64,000 nucleotides of DNA from Calliopsis andreniformis (GCF_051401765.1 NW_027480593.1:310001-374000), one strand, 5' to 3'; counted from the first letter of the stretch, positions 37,584 to 51,115 are shown. Translations and numbers: made by a program. The notes: generated by a model not told the origin, from the sequence alone.

Positions 37584-38688
37584 ATTGAGGATTGAGGATT
37601 GAAGATTGAATATTGAGGATTGAAGATTGAGGATTGAGGATTGAGGATTGAGGATTGAGGATTGGGGATTGATGATTGAAGATTGAGGATTGGGTATTGC
37701 GGATTGAACATTGAGGATTGAGGATTGAGGATTGCGGATTGAGGACAGAAGATTGAATATTGATGATTGAAGGTTGACGATTGAGGATTGATGGTTTTGG
37801 ATTGAGGACGAGGACTGAGGGTTGAGTATTGATGTTTGAGGTCTGAGGATTGAGGATTGAGGATTGAGAATTGAGGATTGAGGATTGAGGATTGAAGATT
37901 GAGTATTGGGGAATGAGGATTGAGGATTGAGGATTGTGAATTGAGGACTGAGGATGAGGTCTGAGGGTTGAGGGTTGAGATTTGAGGGCTGAGGTCTGAG
38001 GATTGACGATTGAGGATTGAGGATGAGGGCTGAGGGTTGAGGATTGTGGTTTGAGGACTGAGGACTGAGGATTGAGGATTGAGGATTGAGGATTGAGGAC
38101 TGAGGACTGAGGGTTGAGAGTTTAGAATTGAGGATTGAGGATTGAGGTTTGAGGATTGAGGATTGAAGATTGAGTATTCAGGATTGGAGATTGACGATTG
38201 AGGATTGAGGACCGAGGATTGAAGATTGAGTATTGAGGATTGAAGATTGAGGATTGAGGATTGAGGATTGAGGATTGAGGATTGAGGATTGAAGATTGAG
38301 GATTGGGAATTGAGGATCTAGGATTGGAGATTGATTATTGATGATTGAAGATTGAGGATTGAGGATTGAGGATTGAGAATTGAGAACTGAGTATGAGGAC
38401 TGAGGGTTGAGGATTGAGGTTTGAGGAACAAGGATTGAGGATTGAGGATTGAGGACTGAAGATTGACGATTGAGTATTGAAGATTGAGGATTGATGACTG
38501 AGGATTGAAGATTGAGAATTGAGGATTGAGGATTGAGGATTGAAGGTTGAGGATTGGGTATTGAGGATTGAAGAATGAGGATTGAGGTTTGAGGGTTGAG
38601 GATTGAGGATTGAAGATTGAGTATTGAGGATTGAGGATTGAGGATTGAGGATTGAGGATTGAGGATTGAGGATTGAGGATTGAAGATT

Positions 38689-39154
38689 GAGGACTGAGTG
38701 TTGAGGGTTGAGTGATGAGAATTGATGTTTGTGGATTGAGATGTGAATATTGAAGAATGGGGATTGAGTATTGAAAACTGTGAATTGAGGATATTCTATT
38801 GAGGATTGAGGATTGACAATTGATTCTTGAGGACTGACGGCTGAAGATTGAGGATTCAGAATTGAGGAATCCGGATTGAGGTTTGAGGACTGAGGATTGA
38901 GGGTTGAGCATTGAGGATTGAGGATTGACGCTTGAGGATTGAGGATTGAGGATGGAGGATTGAAGAGAGAGGACTGAGTATTGAGGTTTGAGTGCTGAGA
39001 ATTGATGTTTGAGGATTGAGATTTGATTATTGAATTTTGTGGATTGAGTATTGAACCATGAGAATTCAGGATATTCTATTGAGTATTGTGAATTGAGGAT
39101 TGATGGTTGAGTATTGAGGACTGATGGCTGAGGGTTGTGTGTTGAATATTGAGG
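38689..39154 (+). repeat. T1-T2 landmark pair, class I
   Basis: Cores 38789 and 39069. GATGGAGG replaces GATGTAGG, and T2 has TTTTGTGG. Confidence 0.85.
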
Positions 39155-40062
39155 ATTGAGGATTGAGGATTGATTATTGAGGATTGAGGATTGAAGATGA
39201 GTATTGATGATTGTAGATTGAGGATTGAGGATTGAGGTTTGAGGATTGAGGACGAGGACTCACGGTCGAGGATTGAGATTGGTGGGTTGAGGATTGTGGA
39301 TTGAGGACTGAGGATTGAGGATTGAGGATTGAGGATTGAGCATTGAGGATTGAAGATTGAGGACTGGGGATTGAGGATTGAAGGTTGAGAATTAAGGATT
39401 GAAGATTGGGGATTGAGGATCTAGGATTGGAGATTGATTATTGAGGATTGAGGATTGAGGATTGAGGATTGAGGATTGAGAATTGAGAATTGAGAATTGA
39501 GGATGAGGTCTGAGGGTTGAGGATTGAGGTTTGAGGAATGAGGATCGAGGGTTGAGGATTGAGGATTGAGGATTGAGGACTGAGGATTGAGGATTGAGGA
39601 TGAGGGCTGAGGGTTGAGGATTGAGGTTTGAGGACTGAGGACTGAGGATTGAGGATTGAGAATTGAGGATTGAGGATTGAGGACTGAGAATTGAGGATTG
39701 AAGATTGAGGATGAGGGCTGAGGGTTGAGGATTGAGGATTGAGGATTGAGGATTGAGAATTGAGAATTGAGGATGAGGACTGAGGGTTGAGGATTGAGGA
39801 TTTGGGACTGAGGTTTGACAACTGATTGTTGAGGACTGGGGGCTGAAGGTTGAGGATTCAGGATTGAGAATTCAGAATTGAGGTTTGAGGACTGAGGATT
39901 GAGGATTGAAGGTTGAGTTTTGAGGATTGAAGATTGAGGATTGAGGATTGAGGATTGAGGATTGAGGATGAGGGCTGAGCATTGAAGGCTGAGTATTGAG
40001 GATTGAAGTTTGAGGATTGTGGATAGAGGATTGAGGATTGAGGATTGAATATTGAGGATTGG

Positions 40063-40260
40063 GGACTGAGTGTTGAGGGTTGAGTGATGAGAATTGATGT
40101 TTGTGGATAGAGATTTGAAGATTGCAGATTGAGTATTGAGTAATGAAAACTATGAATTGATGATACTCTATTGAGGATTGAGGATTGACAACTGATTGTT
40201 GAGGAGTGAGGGCTGAAGATTGAGGATTCTGGATTGAGGATTCAGGATTGAGGTTTGAGG
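40063..40260 (+). repeat. T3 landmark module
   Basis: Core 40161; T1' follows after only 496 bp. Confidence 0.85.
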
Positions 40261-40556
40261 ACTGAGGATTGAGGGTTGAGGATTGAGGATTGAAGATTGA
40301 GGATTGGGAATTGAGGATCTAGGATTGGAGATTGATTATTGATGATTGAAGATTGAGGATTGAGGATTGAGGATTGAGAATTGAGAATTGAGTATGAGGA
40401 CTGAGGGTTGGGGATTGAGGTTTGAGGAACAAGGATTGAGGATTGAGGATTGAGGACTGAAGATTGACGATTGAGTATTGAAGATTGAGGATTGATGACT
40501 GAGGATTGAAGATTGAGAATTGAGGATTGAGGATTGAGGATTGAGGATTGAAGATT

Positions 40557-41022
40557 GAGGACTGAGTGTTGAGGGTTGAGTGATGAGAATTGATGTTTGT
40601 GGATTGAGATGTGAATATTGAAGAATGGGGATTGAGTATTGAAAACTGTGAATTGAGGATATTCTATTGAGGATTGAGGATTGACAATTGATTCTTGAGG
40701 ACTGACGGCTGAAGATTGAGGATTCAGAATTGAGGAATCCGGATTGAGCTTTGAGGACTGAGGATTGAGGGTTGAGGATTGAGGATTGAGGATTGACGCT
40801 TGAGGATTGAGGATTGAGGATGGAGGATTGAAGAGAGAGGACTGAGTATTGAGGATTGAGTGCTGAGAATTGATGTTTGAGGATTGAGATTTGATTATTG
40901 AATTTTGTGGATTGAGTATTGAACCATGAGAATTCAGGATATTCTATTGAGTATTGTGAATTGAGGATTGATGGTTGAGTATTGAGGACTAATGGCTGAG
41001 GGTTGTGTGTTGAATATTGAGG
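40557..41022 (+). repeat. T1-T2 landmark pair, class II
   Basis: Cores 40657 and 40937. It has GAGCTTTGAGG and GACTAATGG. It follows T3 by only 496 bp because of a deletion just to its left. Confidence 0.85.
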
Positions 41023-41714
41023 ATTGAGGATTGAGGATTGATTATTGAGGATTGAGGATTGAAGATTGAGTATTGATGATTGTAGATTGAGGCTTGAGGA
41101 TTGAGGTTTGAGGATTGAGGACGAGGACTCACGGTCGAGGATTGAGGTTGGTGGGTTGAGGATTGTGGATTGAGGACTGAGGATTGAGGATTGAGGATTG
41201 AGGATTGAGCATTGAGGATTGAAGATTGAGGACTGGGGATTGAGGATTGAAGGTTGAGAATTAAGGATTGAAGATTGGGGATTGAGGATCTAGGATTGGA
41301 GATTGATTATTGAGGATTGAGGATTGAGGATTGAGGATTGAGGATTGAGAATTGAGAATTGAGAATGAGGACTGAGGGTTCAGGATTGAGGTTTGAGGAA
41401 TGAGGATTGAGGGTTGAGGATTGAGGATTGAGGACTGAGGATTGAGGATTGAGGATTGAGAATTGAGAATTGAGGATGAGGACTGAGGGTTGAGGATTGA
41501 GGTTTCAGGAACGAGGATTGAGGATTGAGGACTGAGAACTGATGATTGACGATTGAGTATTGAAGACTGAGGATTGATTACTGAGGATTGAGGATTGAGG
41601 ATTGAGGATTGAGGATTGAGGATCGAGGATTGAGTATTGAGGATTGAATATTGAGGATTGAGGATTGAGGATTGAGGATTGAGGATTGAGGATTGAGGAT
41701 GAGGGCTGAGGGTT

Positions 41715-41802
41715 GAGGGTTGTTGTTTGAGTATTAAATCCTGAAAATTCAGGATATTCTATTGAGTATTGAGAATTGAGGATTGATGCTTGGGTATTGA
41801 GG
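41715..41802 (+). repeat. T4 landmark module
   Basis: Core 41752; palindrome intact at 41739-41754. It is 815 bp after T2. Confidence 0.85.
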
Positions 41803-44800
41803 ATTGAGGATTGAGGATTGAAGATTGAGTATTGAGGATTGAAGATTGAAGATTGAGGATTGAGGATTGAGGATTGAGGATTGGGGATTGATGATTGAAG
41901 ATTGAGGATTGGGTATTGCGGATTGAGGATTGAGGATTGAGGATTGAGGATTGCGGATTGAGGACAGAAGATTGAATATTGATGATTGAAGGTTGACGAT
42001 TGAGGATTGATGGTTTTGGATTGAGGACGAGGACTGAGGGTTGAGTATTGATGTTTGAGGTCTGAGGATTGAGGATTGAGGATTGAGAATTGAGGATTGA
42101 GGATTGAGGATTGAAGATTGAGTATTGGGGAATGAGGATTGAGGATTGAGGATTGTGAATTGAGGACTGAGGATGAGGTCTGAGTTTTGAGGGTTGAGAT
42201 TTGAGGGCTGAGGACTGAGGATTGACGATTGAGGATTGAGGATGAGGGCTGAGGGTTGAGGATTGTGGTTTGAGGACTGAGGACTGAGGATTGAGGATTG
42301 AGGGTTGAGGATTGAGGACTGAGGACTGAGGGTTGAGGGTTTAGAATTGAGGATTGAGGATTGAGGTTTGAGGATTGAGGATTGAAGATTGAGTATTCAG
42401 GATTGGAGATTGACGATTGAGGATTGAGGACCGAGGATTGAAGATTGAGTATTGAGGATTGAAGATTGAGGATTGAGAATTGAGGGTTGAGGATTGAGGA
42501 TTGAATATTGAGGATTGGGTATTGAGGATTGAAGTATGAGGATTGAGGATTGAGGATTGAGTATTGAGGATTGAAGATTGAGTATTGAGGATTGAGGATT
42601 GAGTATTGAAGATTGAGGATTGGGTATTGATGATTGAATATTGAGGATCGAGGATTGAGGGTTGTGGATTGAGGACGAGGTCTGAGGGTTGAGTATTGAT
42701 GTTTGAGGTCTGAGGATTGTGGATTCAGGATTGAGAATTGAGGATTGAGGATTGAGGATTGAAGATTGAGGATTGGGTGTTGAGGATTGAAGAATGAGGA
42801 TTGAGGATTGAAGATTGACGATTGATGATTGAGCGTTGTGGATTGAGGACCAGGTCCGAGTGTTGAATATTGATGTTTGAGGTCTGAGGATTGAGGATTG
42901 AGGATTGAGAATTGAGGATCGAGGATTGAGGATTGAAGATTGAGGATTGAGGATCGAGGATTGGGGATTGAAGATTGAGGATTGGGAATTGAGGATCTAG
43001 GATTGGAAATTGATTATTGATGATTGAAGATTGAGGATTGAGGATTGAGGATTGAGAATTGAGAATTGAGTATGAGGACTGAGGGTTGAGGATTGAGGTT
43101 TGAGGAACGAGGATTGAGGATTGAGGATTGAGGACTGAAGATTGACGATTGAGTATTGAGGATTGAGGATCGAGGATTAAAGATTGAGGATTGAGGATTG
43201 AGGATTGAGGGTTGAGGATTGAGGATTGAAGATTGAGTATTGATGATTGAAGATTGAGGATTGATGATTGAGCGTTGTGGATTGAGGATCAGGTCCGAGT
43301 GTTGAATATCGATGTTTGAGGTCTGAGGATTGAGGATTGAGGATTGAGAATTGAGGATTGAGGATTGAGGATTGAAGATTGAGGATTGGGAATTGAGGAT
43401 CTAGGATTGGAGATTGATTATTGATGATTGAAGATTGAGGATTGAGGATTGAGGATTGAGGATTGTGAATTGAGGACTGAGGATGAGGTCTGAGTGTTGT
43501 GGGTTGAGATTTGAGGGCTGAGGACTGAGGATTGACGATTGAGGATTGAGGATGAGGGCTGAGGGTTGAGGATTGTGGTTTGAGGACTGAGGACTGAGGA
43601 TTGAGGATTGAGGGTTGAGGATTGAGGACTGAGGACTGAGGGTTGAGGGTTTAGAATTGAGGATTGAGGATTGAGGTTTGAGGATTGAGGATTGAAGATT
43701 GAGTATTCAGGATTGGAGATTGACGATTGAGGATTGAGGACCGAGGATTGAAGATTGAGTATTGAGGATTGAAGATTGAGGATTGAGAATTGAGGGTTGA
43801 GGATTGAGGATTGAATATTGAGGATTGGGTATTGAGGATTGAAGTATGAGGATTGAGGATTGAGGATTGAGTATTGAGGATTGAAGATTGAGTATTGAGG
43901 ATTGAGGATTGAGTATTGAAGATTGAGGATTGGGTATTGATGATTGAATATTGAGGATCGAGGATTGAGGGTTGTGGATTGAGGACGAGGTCTGAGGGTT
44001 GAGTATTGATGTTTGAGGTCTGAGGATTGTGGATTCAGGATTGAGAATTGAGGATTGAGGATTGAGGATTGAAGATTGAGGATTGGGTGTTGAGGATTGA
44101 AGAATGAGGATTGAGGATTGAAGATTGACGATTGATGATTGAGCGTTGTGGATTGAGGACCAGGTCCGAGTGTTGAATATTGATGTTTGAGGACTGAGGA
44201 TTGAGGATTGAGGATTGAGAATTGAGGATCGAGGATTGAGGATTGAAGATTGAGGATTGAGGATCGAGGATTGGGGATTGAAGATTGAGGATTGGGAATT
44301 GAGGATCTAGGATTGGAAATTGATTATTCATGATTGAAGATTGAGGATTGAGGATTGAGGATTGAGAATTGAGAATTGAGTATGAGGACTGAGGGTTGAG
44401 GATTGAGGTTTGAGGAACGAGGATTGAGGATTGAGGATTGAGGACTGAAGATTGACGATTGAGTATTGAAGATTGAGGATTGAGGTCTGAAGATTGAGGA
44501 TTGAGGATTGAGGATTGAGGATTGAGGATTGAAGATTGAGTATTGAGGGTTGAAGGTTTAGGATTGAGGACTGAGGATTGAGGATTGAGGATTAAAGATT
44601 GAGGATTGAGGATTGAGGATTGAGGGTTGAGGATTGAGGATTGAAGATTGAGTATTGATGATTGAAGATTGAGGATTGATGATTGAGCGTTGTGGATTGA
44701 GGGCCAGGTCCGAGTGTTGAATATTGATGTTTGAGGTCTGAGGATTGAGGATTGAGGATTGAGAATTGAGGATTGAGGATTGAGGATTGAAGATTGAGGA

Positions 44801-45126
44801 TTGGGAATTGAGGACCTAGGATTGGAGATTGATTATTGATGATTGAAGATTGAGGATTGAGGATTGAGGATTGAGAATTGAGAATTGAGTATGAGGACTG
44901 AGGGTTGAGGATTGAGGTTTGAGGAACAAGGATTGAGGATTGAGGATTGAGGACTGAAGATTGACGATTGAGTATTGAACATTGAGGATTGATGACTGAG
45001 AATTGAAGATTGAGAATTGAGGATTGAGGATTGAGGATTGAAGGTTGAGGATTGGGTATTGAGGATTGAAGAATGAGGATTGAGGATTGAGGGTTGAGGA
45101 TTGAGGATTGAAGATTGAGGATTGAG

Positions 45127-45452
45127 GATTGAGGTTTGAGGATTGAATATCGAGTATTGAGGATTGAAGATTGAGGATTAAGGGTTGAGGGTTGAGGATT
45201 GAGTACGAGGACCGGCGGTTGAGGATTGAGGTTTGAGGATTGTGGTTTGAAGATTGAGGACTGAGGATTGAGGATTGAGGATTGAACATTGAGGATTGAA
45301 GATTGAGGACCGGGCATTGAGGATTGAAGATTCTGGATTAAGGATTGAGGATTGGGGATTCAGGATCTAGGATTGTCGATTGATTAATGACGATTGAAGA
45401 TTGAGGATTGAGGATTGAGGATTGAGAATTGAGAATTCAGGATGAGGACTGA
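45127..45452 (+). repeat. D-block (copy 3)
   Basis: It is 8178 bp after copy 2. It has GGATTAAGGGTTGAGG where copies 1 and 2 have GGATTAAGGATTGAGG. Confidence 0.8.
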
Positions 45453-45673
45453 GGGTTGAGGATTGAGGTTTCAGGAACGAGGATTGAGGTTTGAGGATTG
45501 AGAACTGATGATTGACGATTGAGTATTGAAGACTGAGGATTGATTACTGAGGATTGAGGATTGAGGACTGAGGATTGAGGATTGAGGATCGAGGATTGAG
45601 TATTGAGGATTGAATATTGAGGATTGAGGATTGAGTATTGAGGATTGAGGATTGAGGATGAGGGCTGAGGGTT

Positions 45674-45761
45674 GAGGGTTGTTGTTTGAGTATTAAATCC
45701 TGAAAATTCAGGATATTCTATTGAGTATTGAGAATTGAGGATTGATGCTTGGGTATTGAGG
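45674..45761 (+). repeat. T4 landmark module (after D-block)
   Basis: Core 45711; palindrome intact at 45698-45713. It is 8178 bp after the copy at 37533. Confidence 0.85.
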
Positions 45762-47830
45762 ATTGAGGATTGAGGATTGAAGATTGAATATTGAGGATTG
45801 AAGATTGAGGATTGAGGATTGAGGATTGAGGATTGAGGATTGGGGATTGATGATTGAAGATTGAGGATTGGGTATTGCGGATTGAACATTGAGGATTGAG
45901 GATTGAGGATTGCGGATTGAGGACAGAAGATTGAATATTGATGATTGAAGGTTGACGATTGAGGATTGATGGTTTTGGATTGAGGACGAGGACTGAGGGT
46001 TGAGTATTGATGTTTGAGGTCTGAGGATTGAGGATTGAGGATTGAGAATTGAGGATTGAGGATTGAGGATTGAAGATTGAGTATTGGGGAATGAGGATTG
46101 AGGATTGAGGATTGTGAATTGAGGACTGAGGATGAGGTCTGAGGGTTGAGGGTTGAGATTTGAGGGCTGAGGTCTGAGGATTGACGATTGAGGATTGAGG
46201 ATGAGGGCTGAGGGTTGAGGATTGTGGTTTGAGGACTGAGGACTGAGGATTGAGGATTGAGGATTGAGGATTGAGGACTGAGGACTGAGGGTTGAGGGTT
46301 TAGAATTGAGGATTGAGGATTGAGGTTTGAGGATTGAGGATTGAAGATTGAGTATTCAGGATTGGAGATTGACGATTGAGGATTGAGGACCGAGGATTGA
46401 AGATTGAGTATTGAGGATTGAAGATTGAGGATTGAGAATTGAGGGTTGAGGATTGAGGATTGAATATTGAGGATTGGGTATTGAAGATTGAAGTATGAGG
46501 ATTGAGGATTGAGGATTGAGTATTGAGGATTGAAGATTGAGGATTGGGAATTGAGGATCTAGGATTGGAGATTGATTATTGATGATTGAAGATTGAGGAT
46601 TGCGGACTGAAGATTGAGGATTGAGGATTGAGGATTGAGGATTGAGGATTGAAGATTGAGTATTGAGGGTTGAAGGTTTAGGATTGAGGATTGAGGATTG
46701 AGGATTGAGGATTAAAGATTGAGGATTGAGGATTGAGGATTGAGGGTTGAGGATTGAGGATTGAAGATTGAGTATTGATGATTGAAGATTGAGGATTGAT
46801 GATTGAGCGTTGTGGATTGAGGATCAGGTCCGAGTGTTGAATATTGATGTTTGAGGTCTGAGGATTGAGGACTGAGGATTGAGAATTGAGGATTGAGGAT
46901 TGAGGATTGAAGATTGAGGATTGGGAATTGAGGATCTAGGATTGGAGATTGATTATTGATGATTGAAGATTGAGGATTGAGGATTGAGGATTGAGAATTG
47001 AGAATTGAGTATGAGGACTGAGGGTTGAGGATTGAGGTTTGAGGAACAAGGATTGAGGATTGAGGATTGAGGACTGAAGATTGACGATTGAGTATTGAAG
47101 ATTGAGGATTGATGACTGAGGATTGAAGATTGAGAATTGAGGATTGAGGATTGAGGATTGAAGGTTGAGGATTGGGTATTGAGGATTGAAGAATGAGGAT
47201 TGAGGATTGAGGGTTGAGGATTGAGGATTGAAGATTGAGTACTGAGGATTGAGGATTGAGGATTGAAGATTGAGTATTGAGGATTCAAAATTGAGGATTG
47301 AGGATTGAGGATTGAGGATTGAGGATTGGGGCTTGAGGATTGAGGATTGAGGATTCAGTATTGTGGATTGAAGATTGAGAATTGAGAATTGAACATGGAG
47401 GACTGAGTGTTGAGGGTTGAGGATTGAAGATTGAGGATTGAAGTTTGAGTACTGAGGATTGAAGATTGAGGATTGAGGATTGAGGATTGAGGATTGAGGA
47501 TTGAAGATTGAGGATTTGGGATTGAGGATTGACGATTGAGGATTGAGTATTGAAGATTGAGGGTTGAGGATTGATTATTGAAGATTGAGTATTGAGGATT
47601 GAGGATTGAGGATTGAGGATTGAGATTTGAGAATTGAGGATGAGGACTGAGGGTTGAGGATTGAGGTTTGAGGAAAGAGAATTGAGGATTGAGGATTGAG
47701 TACTGAGGATTGACGATTCAGTATTGAAGATTGAGGATTGATTTCTGAGGATTGAGGATTGAGGATTGAGGATTGAAGATTGAGGATTGAGGATTGAGGA
47801 TTGAGGATTGAGGATTGAGGATTGAAGATT

Positions 47831-48296
47831 GAGTACTGAGTGTTGAGGGTTGAGTGATGAGAATTGATGTTTGTGGATTGAGATGTGAATATTGAAGAAT
47901 GGGGATTGAGTATTGAAAACTGTGAATTGAGGATATTCTATTGAGGATTGAGGATTGACAATTGATTCTTGAGGACTGACGGCTGAAGATTGAGGATTCA
48001 GAATTGAGGAATCCGGATTGAGGTTTGAGGACTGAGGATTGAGGGTTGAGGATTGAGGATTGAGGATTGACGCTTGAGGATTGAGGATTGAGGATGGAGG
48101 ATTGAAGAGAGAGGACTGAGTATTGAGGATTGAGTGCTGAGAATTGATGTTTGAGGATTGAGATTTGATTATTGAATTTTGTGGATTGAGTATTGAACCA
48201 TGAGAATTCAGGATATTCTATTGAGTATTGTGAATTGAGGATTGATGGTTGAGTATTGAGGACTGATGGCTGAGGGTTGTGTGTTGAATATTGAGG
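47831..48296 (+). repeat. T1-T2 landmark pair, mixed class
   Basis: Cores 47931 and 48211. T1 right end is class I (GAGGTTTGAGG), while the spacer and T2 are class II. The left edge has a private GAGTACTGAGTG. Confidence 0.8.
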
Positions 48297-48988
48297 ATTG
48301 AGGATTGAGGATTGATTATTGAGGATTGAGGATTGAAGATTGAGTATTGATGATTGTAGATTGAGGCTTGAGGATTGAGGTTTGAGGATTGAGGACGAGG
48401 ACTCACGGTCGAGGATTGAGGTTGGTGGGTTGAGGATTGTGGATTGAGGACTGAGGATTGAGGATTGAGGATTGAGGATTGAGCATTGAGGATTGAAGAT
48501 TGAGGACTGGGGATTGAGGATTGAAGGTTGAGAATTAAGGATTGAAGATTGGGGATTGAGGATCTAGGATTGGAGATTGATTATTGAGGATTGAGGATTG
48601 AGGATTGAGGATTGAGGATTGAGAATTGAGAATTGAGAATGAGGACTGAGGGTTCAGGATTGAGGTTTGAGGAATGAGGATTGAGGGTTGAGGATTGAGG
48701 ATTGAGGACTGGGGATTGAGGATTGAGGATTGAGAATTGAGAATTGAGGATGAGGACTGAGGGTTGAGGATTGAGGTTTCAGGAACGAGGATTGAGGATT
48801 GAGGACTGAGAACTGATGATTGACGATTGAGTATTGAAGACTGAGGATTGATTACTGAGGATTGAGGATTGAGGATTGAGGATTGAGGATTGAGGATCGA
48901 GGATTGAGTATTGAGGATTGAATATTGAGGATTGAGGATTGAGGATTGAGGATTGAGGATTGAGGATTGAGGATGAGGGCTGAGGGTT

Positions 48989-49076
48989 GAGGGTTGTTGT
49001 TTGAGTATTAAATCCTGAAAATTCAGGATATTCTATTGAGTATTGAGAATTGAGGATTGATGCTTGGGTATTGAGG
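48989..49076 (+). repeat. T4 landmark module
   Basis: Core 49026; palindrome intact at 49013-49028. Confidence 0.85.
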
Positions 49077-51115
49077 ATTGAGGATTGAGGATTGAAGATT
49101 GAGTATTGAGGATTGAAGATTGAGGATTGAGGATTGAGGATTGAGGATTGAGGATTGGGGATTGATGATTGAAGATTGAGGATTGGGTATTGCGGATTGA
49201 GGATTGAGGATTGAGGATTGAGGATTGCGGATTGAGGACAGAAGATAGAATATTGATGATTGAAGGTTGACGATTGAGGATTGATGGTTTTGGATTGAGG
49301 ACGAGGACTGAGGGTTGAGTATTGATGTTTGAGGTCTGAGGATTGAGGATTGAGGATTGAGAATTGAGGATTGAGGATTGAGGATTGAAGATTGAGTATT
49401 GGGGAATGAGGATTGAGGATTGAGGATTGTGAATTGAGGACTGAGGATGAGGTCTGAGTGTTGAGGGTTGAGATTTGAGGGCTGAGGACTGAGGATTGAC
49501 GATTGAGGATTGAGGATGAGGGCTGAGGGTTGAGGATTGTGGTTTGAGGACTGAGGACTGAGGATTGAGGATTGAGGGTTGAGGATTGAGGACTGAGGAC
49601 TGAGGGTTGAGGGTTTAGAATTGAGGATTGAGGATTGAGGTTTGAGGATTGAGGATTGAAGATTGAGTATTCAGGATTGGAGATTGACGATTGAGGATTG
49701 AGGACCGAGGATTGAAGATTGAGTATTGAGGATTGAAGATTGAGGATTGAGAATTGAGGGTTGAGGATTGAGGATTGAATATTGAGGATTGGGTATTGAG
49801 GATTGAAGTATGAGGATTGAGGATTGAGGATTGAGTATTGAGGATTGAAGATTGAGTATTGAGGATTGAGGATTGAGTATTGAAGATTGAGGATTGGGTA
49901 TTGATGATTGAATATTGAGGATCGAGGATTGAGGGTTGTGGATTGAGGACGAGGTCTGAGGGTTGAGTATTGATGTTTGAGGTCTGAGGATTGTGGATTG
50001 AGGATTGAGAATTGAGGATTGAGGATTGAGGATTGAAGATTGAGGATTGGGTGTTGAGGATTGAAGAATGAGGATTGAGGATTGAAGATTGACGATTGAT
50101 GATTGAGCGTTGTGGATTGAGGACCAGGTCCGAGTGTTGAATATTGATGTTTGAGGTCTGAGGATTGAGGATTGAGGATTGAGAATTGAGGATCGAGGAT
50201 TGAGGATTGAAGATTGAGGATTGGGAATTGAGGATCTAGGATTGGAAATTGATTATTGATGATTGAAGATTGAGGTATGAGGATTGAGGATTGAGAATTG
50301 AGAATTGAGTATGAGGACTGAGGGTTGAGGATTGAGGTTTGAGGAACGAGGATTGAGGATTGAGGATTGAGGACTGAAGATTGACGATTGAGTATTGAAG
50401 ATTGAGGATTGAGGTCTGAAGATTGAGGATTGAGGATTGAGGATTGAGGATTGAGGATTGAAGATTGAGTATTGAGGGTTGAAGGTTTAGGATTGAGGAT
50501 TGAGGATTGAGGATTGAGGATTAAAGATTGAGGATTGAGGATTGAGGATTGAGGGTTGAGGATTGAGGATTGAAGATTGAGTATTGATGATTGAAGATTG
50601 AGGATTGATGATTGAGCGTTGTGGATTGAGGATCAGGTCCGAGTGTTGAATATTGTTGTTTGAGGTCTGAGGATTGAGGATTGAGGATTGAGAATTGAGG
50701 ATTGAGGATTGAGGATTGAAGATTGAGGATTGGGAATTGAGGATCTAGGATTGGAGATTGATTATTGATGATTGAAGATTGAGGATTGAGGATTGAGGAT
50801 TGAGAATTGAGAATTGAGTATGAGGACTGAGGGTTGAGGATTGAGGTTTGAGGAACAAGGATTGAGGATTGAGGATTGAGGACTGAAGATTGACGATTGA
50901 GTATTGAAGATTGAGGATTGATGACTGAGGATTGAAGATTGAGAATTGAGGATTGAGGATTGAGGATTGAAGGTTGAGGATTGGGTATTGAGGATTGAAG
51001 AATGAGGATTGAGGTTTGAGGGTTGAGGATTGAGGATTGAAGATTGAGTATTGAGGATTGAGGATTGAGGATTGAGGATTGAGGATTGAGGATTGAGGAT
51101 TGAGGATTGAAGATT

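Larger units (their letters stand above)
29835..37942 (+). repeat. Mosaic region starting as a copy of unit 1, ending in a D-block T4
   Basis: Core order is T1 31615, T2 31895, T3 32987, T1 34147, T2 34427, T3 35623, T4 37533. The first 4.3 kb follows unit 1 at an offset of 29604. From about 34.0 to 36.9 kb it follows 22.4-25.3 kb at an offset of 11595. From about 36.3 to 38.25 kb it follows 19.3-21.27 kb at an offset of 16984. It is therefore a patchwork of three other parts of the window. Confidence 0.8.
36299..38255 (+). repeat. Duplicated block, offset 16984 (copy 2)
   Basis: Counterpart of 19315-21270. It ends in a run of plain heptamers at about 38256-38295, a likely exchange point. 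Confidence 0.8.
37943..42161 (+). repeat. Higher-order repeat unit, short (4219 bp)
   Basis: Cores: T1 38789, T2 39069, T3 40161, T1' 40657, T2' 40937, T4 41752. All six landmarks are in order, but T3 to T1' is only 496 bp in place of 1160. About 810 bp of sequence between G and T1 is also replaced by a run of plain heptamers near 38256-38295. From about 40.54 kb it follows 15.27 kb onward at an offset of 25267. Confidence 0.8.
42162..46120 (+). repeat. Higher-order repeat unit with internal duplication and D-block (3959 bp)
   Basis: Same architecture as 16895-20958: G at 42162, a second G at 43472, a GGGCC marker at 44701, D-block, T4 at 45711. The internal duplication is 1310 bp here, not 1415, because 105 bp (15 heptamers) are missing near 43165. 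There is no T1, T2 or T3. Confidence 0.8.
40540..47267 (+). repeat. Long duplicated block, offset 25.2 kb (copy 2)
   Basis: Counterpart of 15270-22105. Noticed differences include GAGTTTTGAGGG at 42181 against GAGTGTTGAGGG at 16914, and CAATTGATTC against CAATAGATTC in T1. Confidence 0.8.
46121..49435 (+). repeat. Higher-order repeat unit, shortest form (3315 bp)
   Basis: Cores: T1 47931, T2 48211, T4 49026. T3 and one T1-T2 pair are absent. The first 1.1 kb matches 20959-22105 at an offset of 25162, including the rare TGCGGA-TGAAG variant pair (21438 and 46600, differing by one base). T2 to T4 has the canonical spacing of 815 bp. Confidence 0.8.

Noticed and set aside
44592..45317. Long minus-strand reading frame of about 240 codons, with similar ones in almost every unit
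   Set aside because: The translation is only the repeat cycle S-I-L-N-P-Q-S with scattered variants. It follows from a C-poor heptamer without stops on that strand. There is no domain, no start context, and lengths differ between copies through single-base changes.
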